Source of the DNA: Prado023 sp039812125
GTDB taxonomy: Bacteria > Actinomycetota > Actinomycetes > S36-B12 > CAIYMF01
Reading direction: 5' to 3'
NCBI GenBank assembly: GCA_039812125.1
Contig: JBDHZV010000023.1
Location: 1-32,864 of the forward strand
DNA length: 32,864 bases
The notes beneath the pieces are model-generated. The model made no database searches. It was not told the DNA's origin and saw only the letters and a program-made list of their open reading frames with translations. Shown here one piece after another: positions 1 to 10,735 of the stretch. Positions within the stretch are counted from its first letter, which is position 1. Each line of letters starts with the position of its first letter. Position numbers and translations under genes: made by a program.

Positions 1-1358
1 GACCCGGACGCGTCCCCGCGCCCGCCGCGGCCGCCCCGGCCGCTGGCGTGCACGGCCGCGCGGACCTCCTCCTCCGGCAGCCCCACCCAGCCGGCGAGCA
101 ACCGGGTGTACTCGGGGCGAAGCGCGCTGTCCCGGATGCCGGCGACCACGGGAGCCCCGCGGCGCATGGCGGCCACGCGCCCCTCGGCCGTGCCCAGGTC
201 GAACCCGGCCAGCGCGGAACGGATCGCGAACCGGAACAGCGGCGTGCGCGCCGCGACCAGCTCGCGAACCGCGGCGTCGCCCCGCGCGAGTCGCAGCTCG
301 CACGGGTCCATGCCGTCCGGGGAGACCGCCACGAAGGTCTGCGCGACGAACCGCTGGTCACCCTCGAAGGCACGCAGGGCCGCCTTCTGGCCGGCAGCGT
401 CGCCGTCGAAGGTGAAGATGACCTCCCCGCCGAACGTGTCGGAGTCGACCAGGTACCGCCGCAGCAGCGACGCGTGGTCGGGGCCGAAGGCTGTCCCACA
501 CGTGGCCACGGCCGTGGTGACCCCGGCGAGGTGAGCCGCCATGACGTCGGTGTACCCCTCGACGACGACCACCTGCTTGAGCTTGGCGATGTCGCGGCGA
601 GCCAGGTCGATCCCGTAGAGGACCTGGGACTTGCGGTACAGCGGGGTCTCCGGGGTGTTGAGGTACTTCGGCCCGTCGTCGTCGGCCAGCAGCCGCCGGG
701 CCCCGAAGCCGAGGACCTCCCCTGAGGCATCCCGGATCGGCCAGACCAGCCGGCCGCGGAACCGGTCGTAGGTCCCCCGCTGGCCCTGGGAGACCAGCCC
801 TGCGGCGATCGCCTCGGCGTCGGTGAACCCGTTGGAGCGCAGGTGGCCCAGCAGGCCGTCCCACGACCTGGGCGCGAACCCGACCCCGAAGTGCTCCACG
901 GCGCTGGCATCGAACCCGCGCTCGGACAGGAACGTCCGGCCGGGCGCGGCCTCGGGGCCGGCCAGGGCTGCCACGAACCACTGGGCCGCCAGCCGGTTGG
1001 CGGCGGCCAACCGGGTGCGGGAGGGCCCGGCGTTGCGGTCCGGACCGGAGCCGTCCTCGTAGCGCAGGGTCACCCCGACCCGGGCGGCGAGCTTCTCCAG
1101 GGCCTCGACGAACCCCAGGTGGTCCATCTTCATGACGAAGTCGACGACGTCGCCGCCCTCACCGCAGCCGAAGCAGTAGTACAGGCCGCGCGCGGGCGTG
1201 ACGTGGAAGCTCGGGGACCGCTCGTCGTGGAAGGGACACAGGCCCTGCAGGGAGCCTGCCCCCGCGCTGCGCAGGGTCACGACCTCGCCGATCACCTGGT
1301 CGATGCGGGCCCGTTCCCGCACGGTGGCGACGTCCTCCGCGCGCACCCGACCGGCCAT
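1..1358 (-). CDS. dnaG: DNA primase, N-terminal 452 codons (C-terminus outside window)
   Basis: DnaG lays down RNA primers for chromosome replication and works with the DnaB helicase. The protein starts MAGRVRAEDVATVRERARID. A CHC2 zinc finger is visible with Cys41, His44, Cys62 and Cys65 (LCPFHDERSPSF ... YYCFGCGEGGDVVDF). A Toprim catalytic domain follows from about residue 260, with the acidic motif VVVVEGYTDV near residue 266 and FTFDGDAAGQKAAL further on. The frame stays open to the left edge, so roughly the last 170-190 residues of a typical primase (the helicase-binding domain) lie outside the window. The ATG start is supported by a TAGGAT hexamer ending 7 bases upstream, as in a leaderless transcript. 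It diverges from the DUF218 gene, so the short intergenic region carries two promoters. Identification is secure. Confidence 0.97.
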   Translation of the reverse strand, partial: MAGRVRAEDVATVRERARIDQVIGEVVTLRSAGAGSLQGLCPFHDERSPSFHVTPARGLYYCFGCGEGGDVVDFVMKMDHLGFVEALEKLAARVGVTLRYEDGSGPDRNAGPSRTRLAAANRLAAQWFVAALAGPEAAPGRTFLSERGFDASAVEHFGVGFAPRSWDGLLGHLRSNGFTDAEAIAAGLVSQGQRGTYDRFRGRLVWPIRDASGEVLGFGARRLLADDDGPKYLNTPETPLYRKSQVLYGIDLARRDIAKLKQVVVVEGYTDVMAAHLAGVTTAVATCGTAFGPDHASLLRRYLVDSDTFGGEVIFTFDGDAAGQKAALRAFEGDQRFVAQTFVAVSPDGMDPCELRLARGDAAVRELVAARTPLFRFAIRSALAGFDLGTAEGRVAAMRRGAPVVAGIRDSALRPEYTRLLAGWVGLPEEEVRAAVHASGRGGRGGRGDASG

Positions 1359-1364
1359 GGCCCG

Positions 1365-1370
1365 ATCCTA
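1365..1370 (-). promoter_or_regulatory. -10 hexamer of dnaG (leaderless type)
   Basis: TAGGAT on the minus strand, with 6 bases (CGGGCC) before the ATG. This matches the leaderless spacing seen at ten other genes in the window. No Shine-Dalgarno sequence is present. Confidence 0.6.
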
Positions 1371-1431
1371 CGGATGCGATGCGACACCCGGCGCCGCGCC
1401 GCGTCTCACGGTGGATCCCACGACCACATGG

Positions 1432-1437
1432 GATCAT
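1432..1437 (+). promoter_or_regulatory. probable -10 hexamer of the DUF218 gene
   Basis: GATCAT with 7 bases before the ATG at 1445, one base longer than the usual spacing here. It fits a leaderless or near-leaderless transcript, but weakly. Confidence 0.35.
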
Positions 1438-1444
1438 TTCCGGC

Positions 1445-2104
1445 ATGACAGCGCCGGCCGTCCTCCTGGAGTGGAGCCCCGCCAGGCCCTCCCAGTCGCG
1501 CCGTCGACGTGCCCGCCGGCGGTTCGCGATGCTCATCGGGGGCCTGAGCGTGGTCTGCGCGGCCCTGCCCCTGAGCGCGCTGGTCGAGGTCGGCCGGTGG
1601 GGCGCCGCTGACGAACGGACCCCCACCGACGCCATCGTGGTCCTCGGTGCGGCCCAGTACCAGGGCGCCCCGTCGCCCGTGCTGGCCAACCGCCTGGAGC
1701 ACGCCCACCAGCTGTACCAGGAGGGGGTTGCCGGCACGATCATCACGGTGGGTGGGTTCCGCGCCGGCGACGTGACCTCGGAGGCGCAGGCCGGCAAGGC
1801 CGAGCTCGAGGCAGCCGGCGTGCCCAGCAAGCACGTGATCGCACTACCGTTCGGCGCCAACACCCGGGAGTCGCTCGAAGCAGTCGCGACCATCGCAGCG
1901 GCCCAGGGCATCCACAGCGTCACGCTCGTGTCCGACCCCGCGCACATGGCCCGGTCCCGAGCGCTTGCCGAGGCGATGGGCCTGCACCCGCAGGTCTCCC
2001 CCACGGACGACGGCCCGGGATCGGCGATGACGGCCGGTTACGTCGCCCGCGAGTCGGTCGGCCTGATCACCGTCTGGCTCGACCAGCCCACCCCCACGTC
2101 CTGA
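1445..2104 (+). CDS. DUF218 (YdcF/ElyC-type) membrane-anchored protein
   Basis: 219 residues. An Arg-rich stretch (RRRRARRRF, about 19-28) precedes one membrane helix at about 28-47, so the DUF218 domain should lie outside the membrane. The family signature is clear: DAIVVLGAAQYQGAPSPVLANRLEHA, then TIITVGG, then a SDPAHMARSRALAEAMG segment. Relatives include E. coli YdcF and ElyC, which bind nucleotide-like ligands or affect envelope polymer synthesis. The exact substrate here is unknown. The start at 1445 was chosen over an upstream in-frame ATG (1379) because the membrane helix follows it directly and a -10-like hexamer lies just upstream. A 19-bp tandem duplication covers the stop codon. 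No partner gene suggests a function. Confidence 0.85.
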   Translation: MTAPAVLLEWSPARPSQSRRRRARRRFAMLIGGLSVVCAALPLSALVEVGRWGAADERTPTDAIVVLGAAQYQGAPSPVLANRLEHAHQLYQEGVAGTIITVGGFRAGDVTSEAQAGKAELEAAGVPSKHVIALPFGANTRESLEAVATIAAAQGIHSVTLVSDPAHMARSRALAEAMGLHPQVSPTDDGPGSAMTAGYVARESVGLITVWLDQPTPTS

Positions 2105-2122
2105 GCCCACCCCCACGTCCTG
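2085..2122. repeat. 19-bp perfect tandem duplication across the DUF218 stop codon
   Basis: Two adjacent identical 19-mers (AGCCCACCCCCACGTCCTG) at 2085-2103 and 2104-2122. The first copy encodes the last codons of DUF218 and part of its TGA. The second is non-coding. It looks like a recent slippage duplication. Confidence 0.9.
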
Positions 2123-2246
2123 AGCCCCAGCGCCCAGGAGGCCGACCCCGGGGCCCAGCGAACGCCGGCCCGCTCCTCGCGTGCCGCCACCGACGGGTCC
2201 CGCTGGGCCGCCGGGCACGGGCACATGCGCTGACACACCCCCGCGC

Positions 2247-2252
2247 TACGGT
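2247..2252 (+). promoter_or_regulatory. -10 hexamer of dgt (leaderless type)
   Basis: TACGGT followed by 6 bases (GGCCGC) and the ATG at 2259. No ribosome binding site is present between the hexamer and the start codon. Confidence 0.6.
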
Positions 2253-2258
2253 GGCCGC

Positions 2259-3497
2259 ATGGATCCGGCCGCCTACCGCTGCGCGGACGAGGAGCGCTGG
2301 GTCGACGAGCCGCCGAAGCGGCCCGGCCGCACGGCGTTCGCCCGCGACCGGGCCCGGGTCCTGCACAGCGCGGCGTGGCGTCGGCTGGCAGCGAAGACAC
2401 AGGTGATGATCGCCGGCGAGGGCGACTTCCCCCGCACCCGGCTCACCCACTCGCTGGAGTGCGCCCAGGTCGGCCGTGAGCTGGGGGCAGCGCTGGGCTG
2501 CGACCCGGACCTCGTCGAGACCGCGTGCCTGGCCCACGACCTGGGCCACCCGCCGTTCGGGCACAACGGTGAGGAGGTCCTCGACGAGCTGTGTGGCCCG
2601 GTCGGGGGGTTCGAGGGGAATGCGCAGACGCTCCGGATCCTGACCCGGCTCGAGGCCAAGGCCTTCGCCGCCGACCACGACGCGGGCGAGGGCCGCTCGG
2701 TGGGGCTGAACCTGACCCGTGCCACGCTCGACGCCGCCACGAAGTACCCGTGGCCCCGGCGGCCCGGCAGCCGGAAGTTCGGCGTGTACGCCGACGACCT
2801 CCCCGTCTTCCGGTGGGTGCGCGACGCCGCCCCCGAGGATCGCCGCCCGTTCGAGGCCCAGGTCATGGACTGGGCCGACGACGTGGCCTACAGCGTGCAC
2901 GACGTCGAGGACGGCATCCATGGCGGTCACATCGACCTCGCCGCGCTGCGCGACGCCTCGGTCGCACAGGAGGTGGCCGCGCACGCCGCCGCGCGCTACC
3001 TGCCCGGGTCCAGCACGGACTCGCTGGTCGAGGCCATCGGCCGGGTCCTGCGAGTCGGCCCATGGCCGGACCCCTACACCGGGGCGCTGCGCGACCTCGC
3101 GGCGCTGAAGAACCTGGCGAGCACCCTCATCGGACGGTTCAGCCGGGCAGCCGAGGCGGCCACGCGGGAGTCCCACGCCGCGGGCGCGCTGACCCGGTAC
3201 GGCGCCGACCTCGTCGTCCCGCTGGCGGTGCGGGAGGAGGTCGCGGCGCTCAAGGCCATCGCCGCGGTCTTCGTGATGCAGCGCACCGGGTCCGAGGTCG
3301 CCTACGACCGCCAGCGGCGGATCCTCACGGACCTGGTCGAGGTCCTGCAGCGCAGCGCACCGGACAGCCTGGAGCCGCACCTGCGCCCGACCTGGCTGGC
3401 CAGCGACGAGGCCGGTCGGATCCGCGTCGTGATCGATCAGGTCGCCAGCCTCACCGACCTGTCAGTCGTGGCCTGGCACGCCCGCCTCGTGGGGTAG
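2259..3497 (+). CDS. dgt: deoxyguanosinetriphosphate triphosphohydrolase-like protein
   Basis: 412 residues. It hydrolyses dNTPs to deoxynucleoside and triphosphate, which helps control nucleotide pools. The HD-domain metal ligands are visible: His64 in TRLTHSLECAQVG, His93-Asp94 in CLAHDLGHPPFGHNGEE, and a later Asp in MDWADDVAYSVHDVEDG. The N-terminus has the family pattern RTAFARDRARVLHSAAWRRL. The ATG at 2259 is preferred over an in-frame upstream ATG at 2181 because the conserved part begins about 25 residues later and a TACGGT hexamer sits at leaderless spacing. It is convergent with ppdK, and the two share a strong terminator. Many actinobacterial genomes keep dgt beside dnaG, as here. 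The actual dNTP preference cannot be read from sequence. Confidence 0.95.
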   Translation: MDPAAYRCADEERWVDEPPKRPGRTAFARDRARVLHSAAWRRLAAKTQVMIAGEGDFPRTRLTHSLECAQVGRELGAALGCDPDLVETACLAHDLGHPPFGHNGEEVLDELCGPVGGFEGNAQTLRILTRLEAKAFAADHDAGEGRSVGLNLTRATLDAATKYPWPRRPGSRKFGVYADDLPVFRWVRDAAPEDRRPFEAQVMDWADDVAYSVHDVEDGIHGGHIDLAALRDASVAQEVAAHAAARYLPGSSTDSLVEAIGRVLRVGPWPDPYTGALRDLAALKNLASTLIGRFSRAAEAATRESHAAGALTRYGADLVVPLAVREEVAALKAIAAVFVMQRTGSEVAYDRQRRILTDLVEVLQRSAPDSLEPHLRPTWLASDEAGRIRVVIDQVASLTDLSVVAWHARLVG

Positions 3498-3526
3498 CGA
3501 GCCACCACCCCCGCCCGATGCCGCAC

Positions 3527-3566
3527 ACGACGAGGCCCCCGGGCAGGTTCCCGGGGGCCTCGTCGT
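3527..3566. terminator. bidirectional terminator between dgt and ppdK
   Basis: A perfect 17-bp stem (3527-3543 pairing with 3550-3566) around a 6-base loop CAGGTT. It lies between the convergent stops of dgt and ppdK and can end transcription from both sides. No clear U-tract follows, which is common in high-GC actinobacteria. Confidence 0.85.
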
Positions 3567-3602
3567 GGATCGCCTCGGCCGGCGGTGCCGGCGCGCGGCA
3601 GG

Positions 3603-6299
<2,697 letters not shown>

Positions 6300-6342
6300 G
6301 TGAGTGGGTTTCCTCCTGAAGCCATCTGTGCAGAACGTCGCC

Positions 6343-6348
6343 ACAATA
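6343..6348 (-). promoter_or_regulatory. probable -10 hexamer of ppdK
   Basis: TATTGT on the minus strand predicts a start near 6336 and a leader of about 37 bases carrying AGGAGG. I saw no convincing -35. Confidence 0.45.
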
Positions 6349-6429
6349 CTCCCGGCGCCCGGAGCCGGGACCCGGGCCTCAGGGGCCGCAACGGCTTTCC
6401 GCCGTCATGACTCCCCGACGCGGCTGCCC

Positions 6430-6435
6430 TACCAT
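6430..6435 (+). promoter_or_regulatory. -10 hexamer of the alpha-glucosidase gene (leaderless type)
   Basis: TACCAT followed by 6 bases (TCGCCG rule position) and the GTG at 6442. It supports GTG as the true start rather than an upstream ATG. Confidence 0.55.
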
Positions 6436-6441
6436 TCGCCG

Positions 6442-8064
6442 GTGCTCCCGTGGTGGCGTGACGCCGTGTTCTACCAGGTGTACCCGCGGTCCTTCGCCGA
6501 CAGCGACGGCGACGGGCTCGGCGACCTTCCCGGCATCACCGCCCACATGGACCACATCGCCGACCTCGGCGTCGACGCCCTGTGGCTCTCGCCGTGCTTC
6601 GCCAGCCCGCAGGTCGACCACGGCTACGACATCAGCGACTACCGCGCCGTCGACCCGCTCTTCGGCTCCCTGTCCGACATGGACGACCTGATCGCGGCTG
6701 CCCATGCTCGCGGGCTCCGGGTGACGCTGGACTTCGTGCCCAACCACACCTCCGACCAGCACGCCTGGTTCCGCGCAGCCGTCGCCGCCGGCCGGGGGTC
6801 GCCGCAGCGGGCCCGGTACCTGTTCCGGGACGGCCGGGGGCCGGGGGGCGACGAGCCCCCGAACAACTGGCGCTCGGTGTTCGGGGGGCCGTCGTGGACG
6901 CGGGTCCCCGAGCCGGACGGCTCCCCGGGACAGTGGTACTACCACCTCTTCGCCGCCGAGCAGCCCGACCTGGACTGGCACCACCCCGAGGTCCGGGCGG
7001 AGTTCTGCGACGTGCTGCGGTTCTGGCTGGACCGCGGCGCCGACGGGTTCCGGATCGACGTGTCCGATGCCCTGATCAAGGACTTCGCCACGGGGGACTC
7101 CCCCGACGGCCAGCCGAACATCCCCAAGGATTCGGCCAGCGTCGTCCACGAGGTGTACCGGGAGTTCCGCCAGGTGCTCGACTCCTACCCGGGCGACCGG
7201 ATGGCGGTGATCGAGACCGGGGCACCCGACGATGTCGTCGCGCTGTTCCTGCGCCCCGACGAGATGCACCTGGCCTTCAACTTCCGGTTCGTCCACGCCG
7301 GGTTCGACAGCGCCGGCCTGCGCCGGGCGATCGACTCGTCCCTGGCGGCCAACGACCGGGTGGGCGCCCCGACCACCTGGGTCCTGGACAACCACGACAC
7401 CCCTCGCTCGGTGTCCCGGCTCGGCCAGGGCGTTCGCCTGGCCGGGGCGTACGTGCCCGAGGCAGGGAGCACGCAGGCCACCCGGGACGACACGGTGGGG
7501 ACCCGTCGGGCCCGCGCGCTGACGCTGCTGCTGCTGGCGCTGCCCGGCGCTGCCTACCTGTACAACGGCCAGGAGCTGGGGCTGCCCAACGTGGACGACC
7601 TGCCGGAGGAGGCCCTGCAGGACCCCATCTGGGAGCGCTCCGGGCGTACGTCGCGCGGCCGGGACGGGTGCCGGATCCCGATGCCCTGGACGTCCGAGCA
7701 GCCGAACCTCGGCTTCACCGACCCGACTGCGCGCCCCTGGCTGCCCATCCCCCCGGCGTGGGCGGCGATCTCCGTCGCCGCCCAGCGGCTCGACGCCGGG
7801 TCCATGCTGGCGCTGCACCGCGATGCGCTGCGCGTGCGGCGGGCCAGCCGGGCACTGGGCAGCGGCGCCCTGGAGTGGGCCGACACCGGCCGAGCCGATG
7901 TCCTGGCCCTCGACCTCGTGGTCCCCGGTGAGCGCGTGCGGGTCGTCGTCTCGCTGTCCGACCAGCCGGTGGACCTGCCCGAGGGTTCGGTGCTGCTGAC
8001 CTCCGAGCCGCTGGCCGGCGGACGGCTGCCCGGCACCGCGGCGGCCTGGGTGCGCCTGGCCTGA
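6442..8064 (+). CDS. GH13 alpha-glucosidase / oligo-1,6-glucosidase family
   Basis: 540 residues from the GTG start. It probably hydrolyses or transfers alpha-glucosyl groups of small malto- or isomalto-oligosaccharides or a related disaccharide. The protein opens with the family pattern WWRDAVFYQVYPRSFADSDGDGLGDL. The conserved regions are DFVPNHTSDQHAWF (region I), GFRIDVSDAL with nucleophile Asp206, VIETGAPDD with likely acid/base Glu258, and VLDNHDTPRS with Asp319. There is no signal peptide, so it is intracellular. The GTG was chosen because the conserved start follows at once and a TACCAT hexamer has leaderless spacing. The longer frame from 6304 would overlap the ppdK promoter. It diverges from ppdK and converges on the amylase-like gene. 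The substrate cannot be fixed from sequence. Confidence 0.9.
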   Translation: MLPWWRDAVFYQVYPRSFADSDGDGLGDLPGITAHMDHIADLGVDALWLSPCFASPQVDHGYDISDYRAVDPLFGSLSDMDDLIAAAHARGLRVTLDFVPNHTSDQHAWFRAAVAAGRGSPQRARYLFRDGRGPGGDEPPNNWRSVFGGPSWTRVPEPDGSPGQWYYHLFAAEQPDLDWHHPEVRAEFCDVLRFWLDRGADGFRIDVSDALIKDFATGDSPDGQPNIPKDSASVVHEVYREFRQVLDSYPGDRMAVIETGAPDDVVALFLRPDEMHLAFNFRFVHAGFDSAGLRRAIDSSLAANDRVGAPTTWVLDNHDTPRSVSRLGQGVRLAGAYVPEAGSTQATRDDTVGTRRARALTLLLLALPGAAYLYNGQELGLPNVDDLPEEALQDPIWERSGRTSRGRDGCRIPMPWTSEQPNLGFTDPTARPWLPIPPAWAAISVAAQRLDAGSMLALHRDALRVRRASRALGSGALEWADTGRADVLALDLVVPGERVRVVVSLSDQPVDLPEGSVLLTSEPLAGGRLPGTAAAWVRLA

Positions 8065-8079
8065 CCGGCGCCGGCGACC

Positions 8080-9471
8080 TCACGGACGCTCGTCGCCGAG
8101 CACCTCCACGTGCAGGAACACGTCGAGCAGCGGGGTGCGCCAGCCTGCCACCGGCATCGGCGCGCCCGACTCCAGCACCACCGCGGCCTCGGGTGCCGCC
8201 AGCCGACCTGCGACGACCGTGACCGGGTCACCCGAGATGAGGTCGCGGTAGCGACCGTCCGCCAGCGGCACGGCCACCGGCTCGCTGGCCGATCCCACGT
8301 TGCACACGGCCAGCAGCGCCGGGCCGTCGGCCACCGGCGCGACGACACCCTCCAGCTGGGTCCCCCAGGCCAGCTGCACCACGGGCTCGTCGGCCAGCAC
8401 CCGGAAGCTCCCCGACCGCTGCGCGGGATGCTTCTTCAGGGCCGCCAGCGCCGCGATGAACCCCGTCAGCTCCCGATCGCCCCACGCCACCGGATCGCGC
8501 TCGAACAGCTGCGGCCAGGTCCGGGCCCCGGACTCCTGCCCGGCGTACACCATGAGCGGGCCGGGGGAGGCCGCCATCAGGGCGGTCCAGGCGCGGGCCT
8601 GGGCGGCGCTGGGGGCGAAGGCCATGATCCGGTAGTTGTCGTGGTTCTCGACGTAGCGCAGCTTGCTGCCCGCAGCGGGCAGGGTGGCCTCCTGCCAGCG
8701 GAGCATCTCCAGGTAGCGACCCACCGGCTGCCGGCCCTGGACCACCTCCTGCCAGATCGACCACAGGTCGTAGCTGTACTCGATGTCGAAGGCAGCGAAC
8801 ATCTCCCCGTCGCAGGCCGTGGCGATCCCCGCTGCCCTGCGCTGCTCCACCATCGACGGGTGGACCGTCTCGGCCAGCCACAGCAGCCCGGGACGCACCG
8901 CCGCCAGCTCGGTGCGCGCCTGCACCCAGAACCCGACCGGCACCAGGGAGGCGACGTCGCAGCGGAAGCCGTCGACGCCGCGACGGACCCAGCCGGCCAG
9001 GGAGTCGATCAGGTAGCGCGCCAGCCGTGGGTCCGGGTGGCGCAGGTCGATGATGTCGGTCCACGCCGGCACCGAGGTGACCGGACGGCCGGAGGCGTCC
9101 CGGTGGAAGAACTCCGGGTGCTCGCCGACCAGGACGCTGTCGGGCGATGTGTGGTTGAACACCACGTCCAGCATGACGCGCAGGCCCGCCGCGTGGGCCG
9201 CGCTGACCAGCTCGTCGAAGTCGGCCTCCGAACCCAGCTCGGGGTTCACCGACCGGTAGTCGCGGATGGCGTAGGGACTGCCCGCGCTGCCCTTGCGGCC
9301 CTCCTGCCCGATCGGGTGCACCGGCATCAGGTACAGCACGTCGACCCCCAGGGCCGCGATGCGGGGGATGTCGGCGGTGATGTCCGCCAGGCGCCCGGTC
9401 GCGCCGTGGTTGCGGGGGAAGACCTGGTACAGCACGAGGGAGCGCACGTCCGGCGGGGTGTCGTCAGCCAT
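8080..9471 (-). CDS. GH13 alpha-amylase family protein
   Basis: 463 residues, a compact GH13 enzyme acting on alpha-glucans or maltooligosaccharides. The catalytic triad is visible: Asp172 in VDGFRCDVAS, Glu201 in LLWLAETVHPS and Asp278 in VENHDNYRI. Region I is LDVVFNHTSPDS. The protein begins MADDTPPDVRSLVLYQVFPRNHG with no signal peptide, so it is probably cytoplasmic. It ends in a beta-rich C-terminal domain (LLAVCNVGSASEPVAVPL). It converges on the alpha-glucosidase with only 15 bases between the stops and no real terminator, just a 10-bp GC palindrome. The start has a GAGGA motif about 10 bases upstream. The same bases could serve as a GAGGAT -10. Exact specificity is unknown. Confidence 0.88.
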   Translation of the reverse strand: MADDTPPDVRSLVLYQVFPRNHGATGRLADITADIPRIAALGVDVLYLMPVHPIGQEGRKGSAGSPYAIRDYRSVNPELGSEADFDELVSAAHAAGLRVMLDVVFNHTSPDSVLVGEHPEFFHRDASGRPVTSVPAWTDIIDLRHPDPRLARYLIDSLAGWVRRGVDGFRCDVASLVPVGFWVQARTELAAVRPGLLWLAETVHPSMVEQRRAAGIATACDGEMFAAFDIEYSYDLWSIWQEVVQGRQPVGRYLEMLRWQEATLPAAGSKLRYVENHDNYRIMAFAPSAAQARAWTALMAASPGPLMVYAGQESGARTWPQLFERDPVAWGDRELTGFIAALAALKKHPAQRSGSFRVLADEPVVQLAWGTQLEGVVAPVADGPALLAVCNVGSASEPVAVPLADGRYRDLISGDPVTVVAGRLAAPEAAVVLESGAPMPVAGWRTPLLDVFLHVEVLGDERP

Positions 9472-9525
9472 GGCGGAGATCCTCGCGCCATCATCACGCC
9501 CGACGCTCCCCGGGCGCCCGTGGCG

Positions 9526-10704
9526 CTAACCGCCGCTGACCCCGAGCTCCGCGGCGGACAGGTCCATCCCCGCCGGCAGCGCGCAGGACTCCAGCCACCG
9601 CTCCGGCAGGGCGACCGATCGCTGCCCGGAGGTGCGCCCGCGCGGACCGGAGGCCACCTGTGTGGGGTACGGCTGGTCCGGGTCGACGTCGGCCAGCAGG
9701 TCGTCGAGCTCGGCCAGGCTGGCCACGGTGCCCAGGGCCGCGCGGACCGGCTGGGCCACCCGGAATCCCTTGAGGTACCAGGCCATGTGCTTGCGGATGT
9801 CGCGGCACCCGGTGCGCTCGTCGTCGCGCATCTGCACGAGCAGCTCGGCGTGCCGGCGCAGCACGGCCAGGACCTCCCCCGACGTCGGCTCGGTCGGTTC
9901 CGGACGTCCCGCGAACGCGGCGGCCAGCTGGCCGAACAGCCAGGGTCGGCCCAGGCAGCCGCGGCCCACGACGACGCCCGCGCATCCGGTCGCGGCCACC
10001 ATGGCAAGGGCGTCGCCGGCAGTCCAGATGTCGCCATTGCCCAGCACCGGCACGCCCCAGGGGGCCAGCTCCTCGACGAGGGTCCCGATCGCCGTCCAGT
10101 CCGCCTGCCCGGCGTACATCTGCGCTGCGGTGCGCCCGTGCAGCGCCACCCACGCCACCCCCTCCTGGGCGGCCGCCCGGCCGGCGTCCAGGTAGGTCAG
10201 GTGCGCGTCATCGATGCCCATGCGCATCTTCACGGTCACCGGGACCCGGCCGTCCGCGGCCGCGACCGCGCCCGCGACGACAGCACGGAACAGGTCCCGC
10301 TTCCACGGCAGCGCCGACCCACCGCCCTTACGGGTCACCTTGGGCACCGGGCAGCCGAAGTTGAGGTCCACATGGTCGGCCAGGTCCTCCTGCACGACCA
10401 TCCGCACCGCCGCCGCCACGACGCCCGGATCGACGCCGTAGAGCTGGATGGACCGGGGCGACTCGTCGGGGTCGAACCGGACCAGGGCCATGGTCTCGTC
10501 GTTGCGCTCCAGCAGGGCCCGCGAGGTCACCATCTCCGAGACGTACAGCCCGGCGCCGGACTCCCGGCACAGCCGGCGGAAGGCACGGTTGGTGATGCCC
10601 GCCATGGGCGCCAGCACGACGGGTGGGTCGACCCGTCGGCCTCGGATCGCCGGCAGGCCGAGCCCGGGGCGGGGCGTCGGCGCGGGCGCGCTGGGGGTCG
10701 GCAC
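9526..10704 (-). CDS. dusB: tRNA-dihydrouridine synthase, DusB-like
   Basis: 392 residues from a GTG start. It reduces specific uridines in the tRNA D-loop with FMN and NADPH. The sequence shows VVLAPMAGITNRAFRRL (FMN-binding barrel start), the catalytic Cys118 in LNFGCPVPKVTRKGGGSAL, VTVKMRMGIDD, ALHGRTAAQMYAGQADW, VPVLGNGDIW and GVVVGRGCLGRPWLF. The C-terminal helical RNA-binding region includes DIRKHMAWYLKGF. The GTG start is supported by a GACAAT hexamer 6 bases upstream, the same promoter form seen at recO and hemW. The first 25 residues are Pro-rich and poorly conserved. Downstream is the amylase gene after a 54-base gap, which could be co-transcribed. Confidence 0.93.
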   Translation of the reverse strand: MPTPSAPAPTPRPGLGLPAIRGRRVDPPVVLAPMAGITNRAFRRLCRESGAGLYVSEMVTSRALLERNDETMALVRFDPDESPRSIQLYGVDPGVVAAAVRMVVQEDLADHVDLNFGCPVPKVTRKGGGSALPWKRDLFRAVVAGAVAAADGRVPVTVKMRMGIDDAHLTYLDAGRAAAQEGVAWVALHGRTAAQMYAGQADWTAIGTLVEELAPWGVPVLGNGDIWTAGDALAMVAATGCAGVVVGRGCLGRPWLFGQLAAAFAGRPEPTEPTSGEVLAVLRRHAELLVQMRDDERTGCRDIRKHMAWYLKGFRVAQPVRAALGTVASLAELDDLLADVDPDQPYPTQVASGPRGRTSGQRSVALPERWLESCALPAGMDLSAAELGVSGG

Positions 10705-10710
10705 CCCCCG

Positions 10711-10716
10711 ATTGTC
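10711..10716 (-). promoter_or_regulatory. -10 hexamer of dusB (leaderless type)
   Basis: GACAAT on the minus strand, then 6 bases (CGGGGG) and the GTG start. There is no ribosome binding site. Confidence 0.55.
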
Positions 10717-10735
10717 CCTGAGATCGGCGGCGGGC

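Noticed and set aside
8065..8074. A GC palindrome CCGGCGCCGG between the alpha-glucosidase and the amylase as a terminator
   Set aside because: It has no loop of its own and is too short. Such decamers are common at this GC content.
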